Assembly: GCA_034687125.1 (NCBI GenBank) | Contig: JAQGBZ010000266.1 | Span: forward strand, 23,550-87,549 | Source of the DNA: Neelides folsomi | Lineage: Eukaryota; Arthropoda; Collembola; Neelipleona; Neelidae | DNA length: 64,000 nucleotides | Direction: 5' to 3' | Shown here: positions 14,601 to 26,600 of the stretch, in pieces | How positions within the stretch are numbered: the stretch's first letter is position 1 | Layout: each line of letters starts with the position of its first letter | Notes under the pieces: model-generated | Seen by the model: the letters and a program-made list of their open reading frames with translations, nothing else | What the model was told of the DNA's origin: nothing | Database searches by the model: none | Position numbers and translations under genes: made by a program

Positions 14601-17600
14601 TACATATATGAGATTTTATTTCACTTTCGTTTTTCAATATTGAATTACTTCTTTAATGAAGGCTATTACATATAGACAGTATTAGTATAAGTATATCTTA
14701 AATTATTAGCATGTTATATTGAAAGTATTTGGTGGCATTCACTAATTGTATTTTATGTTATTTTCATTGTCGGAATAATTCAAAAAGGTGTTAAATTACA
14801 TAACAAATGTTTTTAGTTTAAATCCAATTGAACCAAACTTGAACTGATATGATAAGGGTTAATAATGAATGAGTAGTGTGATAACATTATTTCCTTTTTT
14901 AAAGTAGGTAATGTTTATAATAAGTTCATTCATACACATGTCATATTTTTATCAGTTATCAGACAGATTTCTAGACAAATTCACGTAAATTCATTAATTA
15001 TTCCGCAATAATTATATTTACCTACCTAAATATGCATTATTTTATTGTTTGAAGGTGTTAGTAAAAAATTACAATGGTTGATTAAAATAATGGAGTTTTA
15101 TATGATTAATTTTGATTTATTATATTTAGCATTTTATGATTCATTATCAATTCAATACTTTCTACGTTCAATGAGGTTATATACATACCATTACCATTAT
15201 GCATTATTTCAAATATTTTTATAATTCAGAAACTCAACAAGCATTATATTAAATTATTATAAAATTTTACAATATTGGTTTAACTAGCTTGCCATTTGTA
15301 TACAGCATTTGGTATGTTGAGGGTTTTGACTGATTAATTGTGATAATTTTATTCTATATTGACAATTTAATATTTTACGTTCTGTTCATAACTTGTGTCA
15401 TGTAAGTGAATATACGCAGAGCACTTTTAGATTACTTCCGTGTTTATATTTATAATTTCATATCTTTGGACGATAAAATTACTTGATAACTTGTAATATT
15501 ATTAAACACTTGGTTTTAACACTAGAAACTTATATATTCAGTTATTTTGTCCATTTATATCTTATGCAAATGAAAACGCGTCGAGTAAAAATGAGTCGGA
15601 ACTTCTAATTTGAGCTGAAATGAATAAAAGTATACCGGAAGTGTGGTTAGAATTTATTATTTCCTATTTAAATTTGAATTGGAGATATTTAAGAAGTTAA
15701 AGGTAATATTTTTTTATTGTCTTATAATTTTAATATTGTTGGGTTGAATATAATCATGTAATCAATTAAGTAAAGAATTGTTTTTCATTAATTATATTTA
15801 ATAGCTTATTACTTTATTAGTACTGTTCCAACATACAATAGATTTTGGGTACAAGACATGATATGTATGTATTATAAGAATATTTTTTTGCGTGAGGTTT
15901 TATTAGTAACTGAATTTATCTCATACAATGGAATAGGAAGCAAAGAAATAATTACACAGCCATTCCCAACTATCACAATCGTTTTTTAAAGGACAAGGAA
16001 AAGAAATTATTCTTAGGATATAAACTTGGTAAAATTTTACTTTGTCTCGTTTATGTATGGAGTCAAAGGTAATTGAATCTCTATTCTTTTGGAAAAGAAT
16101 GGAATTCATAATCTTATAGTATCAATAAGGCTTATTATCTCGTTTTAAGAGTCTAGAAGGTTGGTTCTTTAATGTCGATTTAATCTTGAGGAAATTCCAA
16201 TTTTTTGAATCCTCAACATTACCCTTTGTTGAGAATATTTTATTCCTTATATTAGGAATAAGAAAGGAATAAAATTAACATTAATATAAGTTAAAGGCTT
16301 TAAAATTAATGTGTTGAAAATAATGAAGGTAAATGTAAAAGATTTTTATTAAAATGTGGCCATTGTAAAATAATTAAAGTTTTTATGGTCATTACGTAAA
16401 AAATCCTTGTCACTTTGAAACTTGAAGTGCCAAAGGTATATTTTTTATTATTTTTATAATTGCCGTTTATTCTTATATTAACTAACTAACAGGGAAGTTG
16501 ACTAATGAAAACATTCAATCGACGATTTGCTCTTTCAATGCAAGTAAACTTTACAATGCATTTAATTTGATGATAAAAAAATAAACAAACCATTGTTTGT
16601 TACGTATTGCTTAAATGGTTCAATGTACATATTTGCCAAAAGAAAAACTTACATTAATTATTTATGTTCACATTTAACTGCTTTAATAAACCAATGGTTG
16701 ATAAACCAATTTGGCTCTTTATAATCGTGGCCAAATAATTTTTTGTGTATCGATTTAAGGAATTGTGGGATATTTCATATCTATACATATTATACTTACA
16801 TCTATATATCGTCATTTTAACATTTCTTTTCTAATGGAATAGAAATATAATTTATTGGGCTTGTATTTCAGTATGGGATAGAGTATAGAGTATATTATGT
16901 ATTTATGTATAGAGTTTATTTATTGTTTAAAATCCAGTAGGTACATGTTATGAGACGGGGGGAGGTGTAGAGATGAATTGTCCACATGTACACACGGCTC
17001 TTGTTCAAAGTGGGGGTGTATTTTTTTATTCGTTTCTTGCGAGTGAGAGCCTGAATACGCGTATCTGATCATATAAGAATCATAGGATATATCTCTGTAT
17101 GTATCGTAGTTGTGCTTTTCTGGCTGGCCGACAAGGATAAGGTCATTTTCATAGGGAAATGGAATCTTGTTGGTTGAGCATTTATGTACTTTTATGCCTA
17201 CAAAGGGACATGGTGCGGTGGTGGTGAGTATACATAAATGTATATAGGTAAGTAAGTATGTATTTGTGTGTAAGTGAAGGAGTATGCAATTCGCACACAC
17301 ATTCATTTCTTATTATAATTGGTAAAGGAGAAGGTGTACAGCGTATGATGATTGAACTGACCTTGTCCGTGCTCCGTCTGTAATCATATGGCAGTTGATT
17401 TTGCAAGCATGAATCCCTTCCGTCCTCCCTTCTTCTACATTGTATGTACATAGAGGGTTGTAAGGGGGGAAGGGGGTGACTCCCTCCCATGTTACGCCAC
17501 ACCACTAGTTTAATATACTAGCTCATAATTGTAATATTCATGGGCGCTTGTTGTTAGCTATTTTATATAGAGTTAAGAGTTGTAGAGAATTGCATATGAG

Positions 17601-20600
17601 AAAACGCGCAGCATTGACATTGCATTGTAGTATTGTTGGTCTTGGGAAGTGGTGAAGAGTGAGAGTCTGTTCAAGTTAGTCATCATTTCCAAGGGGCAGG
17701 GATAATGGTGGATCGATCGAGACTTCATTTCCATTTGGGGCCCATGAGGTAGTTGCTTCTCAGCTCTCCGTTTGTCTCTTTCTTTGTCTGCCCCTCTCTC
17801 GTGTATAATCAGCCTGTTTTTTATCCCTCTTTGCTCCTGGAGAGAGACAAAGGAAAAAGCTTCCACTCATTTCATTTCGCTGAGAGTTTAAACTAGGTTT
17901 AGTTGTATACACTGGCCAGACTTATACAGTCGGCCTCTGGTCCCTTCAAGATCTAACTGATTTGAGACCCCAACGATCCAGAGAGAGACCAATTAACGAG
18001 TTGCCTCCATTTATGTTCAAAACCCACCCTCATTTACAACATTATGGATTGACTTTGGTCTCCCCCTTCTTGAAAAGAAGTTTGTTCCTTGTTCGTGTTT
18101 TAATATAATTACGGGTCCAGAGTGCTAAAAAGTGTGATTGGGACCTATCCTTGTTGAAACCAAAGATATTTTTTATAATATTCACCCTCTCGCTCTTTCT
18201 CTCTGTGTTTAATATTGTAAAAGGGGCTGTTCAAGATTTACGTTCAAACTTTTCCATTACTATCGCCCTAGTGGTGGTGGTTTGCTCCATTAGCATGGAA
18301 TATGCAATCCGGTCTAATATCTACTGGGCCTTTGTGTGTGGTTAAACTTTTAAACCGCCTTCCTGTTTCGTTCGATCAAATTTCTCTGCTCCCTAAGATA
18401 ATAATCGGGAAGGGAAATTGAGTATATTTAGTAGATATAAAACAAGTTCGAATATTTTGTATTTTATTGGATGGACGGTGGTCTGGTTTTTAGTAAATCC
18501 GTCATGTGTTTTATAATAGTTTTGGGAAGGAAGTAAAATATTTTTGCTGGAGCCATATGCATATAGTTATTATATAAGAGTCGATTATTGAGGTTTAGTC
18601 CAAGTTGTTTGGATTACCAACCCCAGCTTGCTTGGAGCCTCACTCCCGTTTTCTCTCAGACGATCATGCCTTGTACGGCTTTCACAGGGGATCCTAGGAA
18701 TTCTACTGGGTAAGATATTTTCATATTTTGATTTGAAACGACGTCATCGTGTTAATAATATTTCTACAGATATCTTTATTTATACAAATATAATATTGTA
18801 AAGTTGTGGATGTGTAAGAGCTAGAAGGCAAATTCTGAAATTCTCTTCGTCGTGTTGATAAATTTTGTCAAAGAGGATTATAATATTTGAGTTTAACATT
18901 TATAGTTTAGCTCTTGATAAGTATGTAGACAGGGGAGGAGAAAAGGAACATTGATCATATATGCATAAATATGAAGGGAGTTGGGATGTTGCTCGGATAG
19001 CGAATATTAAATATATTTGAATATGCGTGCTTATGATAAAATGAAGTTAAAGGAGCGAGCGCAAGGGAGAGATTATTCTAAATAAGTTAATTTGAATTTT
19101 CCCCTCTTATGTTAGATACAGATAAATTCTGGAGAGCAACGTGGTCTTTGAGGATTTTAAAATTTGGTTGAATTTGTTTTGCAGTGGCTAAAATGGAAAT
19201 GGTTTGGATTTTCATAGAGAGCCTTTAGGGCTAAGGGGATAATAAATTGGTGATTCATTTGGAGGTCAGGAAACGTATGGTCCATCTTACCTTAACACGT
19301 TGGTGACCAAAATGGCTAAATGGCATTTCGCTCCTGTTTTTATATTAAATGGGGAGTGGGAGAATAAGTGTAGATATATTAAAGTGTATTGTAGAAAAAA
19401 AGTTTGAGAATTCTTGCCCTTTGACTTCTCACCCAATCCCTCTCTCATCGAACACTCGATCGAAGAGTTGGCGAGGGAGTGAATCGCTGAATCAACCCAA
19501 TGAGTCTATATGGCCACTGTGATCCGACGGTTGGGCAAGGGGAAATGAGTAGAATATTGAGTCCAACCCCGGCGACAGGAGTCTTGAAGGTTCTTTCTCG
19601 CTTATCGCCTTCTCCCTACTTCCTTCTTTGGACATAAATTGCGGGGAAATGTTCCACCTCCGAATTTTTATTCCTTTTCATCCATCTACTCGGTTCACTT
19701 GACTTCACTCACTCCGTCTCATCATCTTGTCTCTTCAATCACATTCTCCCCTCAACTCAACCCGAGGGGCTTAGGAAAGAGCTGGAGAAAGAATAATCAA
19801 TTTTTCTTCATAGCTTTTCCTTCTCCCCTCTTCTCAAATTCCTATAGCTTTCTTTTCCACTTTGGTTTATACAGACTGAGAACTATTATTATTCCATCTT
19901 TGCATTTTCTCTAATTCACGGGATTTGGTTTCGTATAATATCTACACTTATACATATACTTACATAGCTTTTGCGTATAATATAGAATATTTATAGGATT
20001 ATAATTATAAATATTGGGTATACAGTATACATAATTGTATGTCTTTTAGAATTTTATAAGGTTTAGAGATTTTGGGTTTTATATTTATTATTACTACATT
20101 ATTATTCACAGCTCATATCAGTCGAATTTGTCAACATTCTTAAGCACCCCGTAAAGGATAATAATACATAGGTTTTGGATAAATGTGAATCTAATCCTTC
20201 TTTAAACTCTAGCTCTTGTAGTAATGTCATTATGATGGAGGTTTATTACAATAAGTCTAATTGAATTTTGATATTTTGATTTAATAATGATATTGTATTT
20301 TGATATTTTGTCAGAACTTATTTATTTCAAAGGTATTGAGTGCGTTAATTATATTATATAATATTTCGACATTTGTTTGATATCATTTGGCATTCAAGAA
20401 AATGTTATTTAATAATCCTGAATTTAATGTTTGAAACAAGAGAAGTTTGAATTACAATTTTACAATTCAATCATGACTAGATTTTTTCTGTTCAATACAT
20501 TGTGCTTTTTGTATTATTTGATACATATGGGGAAATAATTATTGAAAATAATACTTTGATGAATTTGAGATTTTTAGCTCGCGTGCTTTTAGAAAAATGG

Positions 20601-23600
20601 CTATATATTTTATTGATGAGGCCTAAAAACTCGTTTCTCATATTGTGGAATGTACGTACTTACATTTAGATAAATAATTACGATTTGGGTAGCGTGGAGT
20701 TTGTATTTAATATGCATGCATTATAGAAATATTTTAGGTATATTGAGGTACCAAGTTTGAAGTTATATTAGCTCAATTGGAAACCTTCATTTAATTCGTT
20801 TTTTTAATAGGAGAAGCTTTTGTTTCAATTATTCCTTTTTATATTTTTTTCAACGTGATGACGAATTAAAGCAAAGTTCACGTTTCTCTCTTACTCATGT
20901 AATATGTACCCCCCAAACTTCCATCATTGCACAACATTTGATCATAAAATTGTAATTGGCGACCTTAAGAAAGAACGGCCGGATTTATCTAAATAATTTA
21001 TTTGTTTCTCCCTTTCCTTTAATATTAAATGTAATGTTCATTTTGTCCATGGCATTTCTTTGCATTGTTCGTATTATCTTCAAATGCTTTTTGTTTTATT
21101 GGATTCATATAACTAAATGTTAATAATATTGGATTAATAGATAGTTTCTGGCTGTATTATATTATTTTATATATGTATGTATGATTTATTTATTCAGGTA
21201 AAGTTAGAGTAGCAGGCCCAGGGCCCATGCTATTATTTTATATAAAAGTACGTAGACCTTTTATAACTGCTAAAAGAGAGAATCGGGACAAAAAGAAATG
21301 GAAGTTAATGAAATTGAAATAGCTCTGCTCTTCGATTCCTTTTATTGAATGGAATTGAAGAGAGCAGTAAAAGAGGAAAATGAGTTTCGAGGATATTAAT
21401 GTGCTTCTAGAATAATAGCATTCGATTTGCCCGGGCATCGATGTGAAGAGAGTGGTTTTAGAGGATGAAATGACTTTCACCATATTCCAGGATTCCATCC
21501 CTGATTCCAAAATCATTCTTTGCGGCTAAAACAATTCAAAAAGGGAAATTGATCTAAAGAAGCAAGAATTGCTTTTTGTGAATTTTTGATTGAATCAGCA
21601 AATTGTTCAACTTGTTCTTTTAAACTTAATTTATTATTCCATTCACTTACATTCTAAATTGTAATTTGGCCTTTTACGCATTTGTTAATGTCTATTTTAT
21701 AAAAATGGTTAAAAAATGATGTATAAGGAAGAGAGCCAGCATTAATTAAATTATTCTTTTGCATATGCTATGAGCTTATTCACCATAAGAAGAAGAGTCA
21801 TAATTGTCAGGGTCATTTAGTTGTATTTATGTAAGTTAGTAAGTTGTTGGTTATGTTCTTTTCACATAGCTGAGATCGGAAGTGAGAGGAAAGAGGTTAT
21901 GGTCAATGAAAGCCCCAGGGTCATTATATTTCATTTGCAGAGGCCCCCACTCACACGTATATTACATTTAAAATACATAGATTCGTGTACATAAATTCAT
22001 GTACATAGATTCAATGTACATTCAAATGTTGTTTGCAAGGTGAGAGGGAAAGGGTGGGAAGGGAGGTGAAGAGTTTGAGGGAACGAACGATGACGAGGGC
22101 AGGAGGATGGCTGCAATGGGATAACATTGTAAATGAAGGGTTCTTGAGGGTGATGGGGAAGAAGAAGGTTCCCGAGGAAAGAGAGAGAGTTGGTGGGAGG
22201 GTTGAAGATATTGAGTCGATCCGGGACACAAAGCTGGGGAAATCGATAGGCGGAATGGAAGTGTAAGTTGAAAGAGCCCGTGGTGGAGTTGAGGGGGAAT
22301 TTTCGCCTGACTCCTAACGCTACTGACTCAACTTTCATATATATGTTAACTTAGGATGGGATAGGGTAGTACTTCAGCCACTTCTTCCCACTTGAATATC
22401 CTCGATCCACTTTTCTCACTTCCCATTGCTTTACATTTCGTGGAGAGGAAGAACAGGGAAGATTTCATAAATGTTGGGAAACGGGAGGGATCTCGGGAGA
22501 GAGAAGAGGAGAGAAGGAGAGAGAAGAGGAATGAAGGGAGAAGTTTTGAGAATGAATGAGAGAAATCCCGTCCAGCAAGTTTTCCCCTCCCTGGTCCACC
22601 CTTCTCGGCGAAACCTCGCCCGATTAGATGATTCGGCCAAGTATTCATTTTGGCTCACAGTGGAATACGTGGTAGATAGGAATCTCCTTGAGTATGGAAT
22701 TTGGGACCTTCATCATTATGCATTTTATACAGTTAACGATTCCTTTTAATACTCCACTTATTGCTCCCTTCACAAGCTGCCAAGAGAATGAGAGATGAGG
22801 AGTTGAGGACAACCTTTGAGGATTGAAATTTATATGGGAAATAACTTTGGCTCTCAAATCCTCATATATTACTTTTAACTTGCGTTTAATATTTTTTATA
22901 TACTCACAAGACTTTATATATTGGCGTACTACTTTCATGTAAAAAGTAAGAAAGTGTTTATTTATATTTGAATATGGGTATTTATATTTGGATAGTTATG
23001 TGATTTTTGATTAAATCCGTTTTGTCATTTAATGCACTTGGAAGGATTACCTTGGATTGAATGAGGGACGTGAAACTAATTTTAGAGTGTTTTAGTGATT
23101 TCTTGGTTCACTCTGTTACTAAACGGTCACATCTCATATCATTCCCAATGGCATTTATATTTATTTATGAACAAGTCGAGGTGAATTTTATAATGGACAT
23201 GTAGTAGAGCTATTTATGTATTCAGTTCCCGATTTTGTGTTTAATAGAACTAATAGGAAGGATCTTTCGTTATGAGTTAAATGGCGTCATTTCCCGGGTT
23301 TTGAGCTTCTCTTTATAATGGGACTCCCATTCTGCATTCTGTTAGTGGAAGTGTAGAATACAAAAGTTCTATGTACATAATACAAGAGTGCTATATGTTG
23401 CATTATATGTATGTACAAGAGTGATATATATCTGTACATAGTATGTACAAGAGTGCAAAATACAAGAGTTGAGTACAAGGAGTGTTTGTGATCCCAAAGT
23501 GTGAGCCTTTGTGTGAACAAATGAGTTTTAGGGCCAAATTTTGAGTTGATCGCTCAACCCTGTCTTTTTCTTTTTATGGATAAGGGAAATAGGGTGAAAG

Positions 23601-26600
23601 TGAAATGAAAGTCTTCCCCTTCCTCTTTCCTTCATCATCATATTTCACTTAGAGTTGGAGGATTTTGGTCCTATGGGTTGGTGGAAAAGGAGTTTCTTCC
23701 CCTTGGCACAAACCTCTGTACTTTGTAGCTCGTGAATGAATGAGAGAGGGAAATGTTGGAGAAGATGAAATGGATAGAGATAGAGAAGGTTTGTAGAGTT
23801 TGTAGCTTAGCTTTTATAATAGAGATATAAGGGGATTTGAGGGTATAATTGTCTGTGATGACAAAGTGAAAACTCGTCAGATTTCCTTCCGGTACAGAGA
23901 TGATCCATTCATAGTCATCAGTCTGCTTCGTTCCCTTTCTCTGTGAATTCTCTACTGGGTGTGAACCTGAGGGGAGGGGAGGATGGAGGAATGAAGGAAT
24001 AGGATATAAGAATATACAGGAATATAGCAATAGAGTTTGAGGGGAGGGAAGAAGGGGGGAAAGTTTAATGTCGGTTCAAATGAGATAAGATGGCACATCT
24101 CATAGAAGGATCTTATTCTTAAACTTCAAAAGTTAAGAAAAAGTCTTTAAATTCTTTTTTTTTCTCTCTTGGAAGTGGTTGAAGAAAAGTTGAGTTGTAA
24201 TTGGGCTCTTTTCTATCTATTCTTCGATTCCCTGGAGTTTAATAGAAGAACTCTTTCCCTTTCTTTTCTTGTATTAAATTAGTTGATCAACCAATGTTTG
24301 GTTGAGAAAATCAACTTTGAAAAAATCTAATTGGTTTGAGAGTTTGGAAGGAAAGATTCTTTTTAAATTACTTCTAGTGAAAGAAATTTTTTAATTATTT
24401 GGTTTTGAAAAGTTTCCATTGACGTGGATTGAAATTTTAATATTTAATTTTAAAATGTTTACTTTTTCCCCTATTGAACGAACCTTTAAAATTGAGTTTT
24501 TCCTAGAGCTTTTCCTGGTAGTATTAATAGGAGTATTATAGTAGTTTTATGTATAAATGCTTCACTACCTGTTCATGCATGCTGAAAAGGGTAAAAGGAA
24601 GTGAAGAAGGGGGAGAAAATAGGAAGGTGCATGCGAACATTCACTTCCTTGTAAAGAAAGTATTTCCATTATAAATACGTTGCTTCCTCTTTAAATATAC
24701 TAACATTAAGTATACTTGACTTATATACAGTAGTGCTTACAATTACAAATAGTATACCTTTACTACTAATTTCTCGCTGCTAATAAAAACAGGAGCATTA
24801 ATACTTAAGTGGGTCTATAATGTACAGCTATAATGTATTGTAAAAGCTATAGCTAGAGAGATTCTTAAAGAGCAAAAGACTTTTTTTAGAACTTTGGAAG
24901 GAATCGACCAAGTTTGGAAAAATTCACTTCTTAACTTTTACTTTATCAACTTGTCTATTCAATGCAATGGTTAAAGGAAGAGTTCTTGAGATGTATAATG
25001 ATAATGATTCTGAGGAAGATAGTTGGTGAATGATATAGAAGAGGATTCTATGGATATAAATGGTGGTAAGAGGGAACTGATGAGATCCAATGAATTCCTT
25101 TCCTTTGGGTTTCCCTTCCTTTTCAACATTAATGTCTCATTTCATGGCGACCACTTTCACTCCCGGGTGTTCTCTCATCCTCTTTTAGAGAATCTCTCCC
25201 GTCTCTTCGGAAGAGATAAAGAAAGTTATAGGGGGCTTAGCAGGGCTTTACTCCCTATTTTGACTCTCTACTAAATTGAGCTTCTGCGATAAATTAAAGA
25301 GACTTAAAAGCCTCATTATCGTGAGGAAAAGTTTTTGGCTTAATTTTACCAAATTGCATACCTCTAGTTTCAAAATATTATGGGAAATGGGAGACGTGTA
25401 ATAAACTTATAACAGTTATAACACTTTTTTACCTTTTACTTTTCTATACATCTACGTAAAGTATATAAATATTATACGCAGTAGTAGTATATGTATAGTA
25501 CATATTAAATGTAGTAGAGTAAAGTATGTGGGATTTTGAAGGAGATATTCAGAGAGATAATAAGAGGGAATAAAGATAGGCGGATTATGTAAAGTGATGA
25601 GAGTTGATGGTCCTCTGTGGTCGTTTGATATCATTAAGTCTAATCTCATTTATTTTTTTGTTTCAGGTCACAGTCCCGGAGTGTCATCGGTGGAGGATCG
25701 GGGAGGAATTGTACTAACTCAGGTTGCCCGACTGGAACACCTCAATCTCATCTTGGATTCAGAGCTCTTGGGACTCTTGGGTCTCATCAACCTCCACCTC
25801 ACCCACTACATTTAATCAGCGCAGCTGCAAGTGTTGCTAATTTGAATCTTTCTGCACCGACTTCGACAGCCCTCATCCGAAGCGGGCCGGGCCTGGCGGA
25901 TCCCGCCGCCGGTGGGTTAAGATTCTGTGATCATCACAACTCCATTTCCTCTGCTCCGCCCGCTGGTCTTGGAATTGGAATTTCTCCCTTATTCCCTTCA
26001 AGATCCGCCTTACCCTACTACACACGAGGGGGACATAAATTCCTGCGAAATAGAGCAAGACATCGTGGAATGAGCATGGGTCAGAAAGTTTCAGGTGATG
26101 AGTCAATTTGATTTTAATTATGTTTTTAATTATATGTTTAGATGCTTTATGAATGGAGATTTAAATGCAGATTTAAATGCAGATTGTTAATTGTTAATTA
26201 ATTATTGGTTTTAGTGGCTGGAGGGAAGATGGTCGGCCGTGAGACTACTGCCCGTACCCCCGGACCTAGAGAACTCGCTGAAGAGTTGACACCTCCAACC
26301 CGACTTGATATGATCTTTGATATGCCCCCTGCATCGAAAGAACTCCAGTTCAAATATGCCTGGAACTCAGAAGATCGATCACTCAATATTTTTGTTAAGG
26401 TAAGAAAAAAACTTTCCCCCTTTTCTTTTTTATTTAAACCCCCATAAAAGATAGGATTAAAGAATTATTAAAAGAGAAAACTTTAGGGTTTTTAAACTGT
26501 CAAGAACTTCAGCTCTTGTTTTTTAAATTTAATGCTTTCTTATTCTGAAACAACTTTGGGAGCTTATTTTGCTTATCATCTTTTATTATTAAATGGGAAG

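Noticed and set aside
18151-18345. Hydrophobic plus-strand frame in the gus intron as a membrane protein
   Set aside because: It does not start with ATG (the first codon is TTG) and no splice context or family supports it.
21997-22660. Overlapping frames on both strands as genes
   Set aside because: They arise from purine/pyrimidine-biased DNA, which suppresses stop codons on both strands; no domain is seen.
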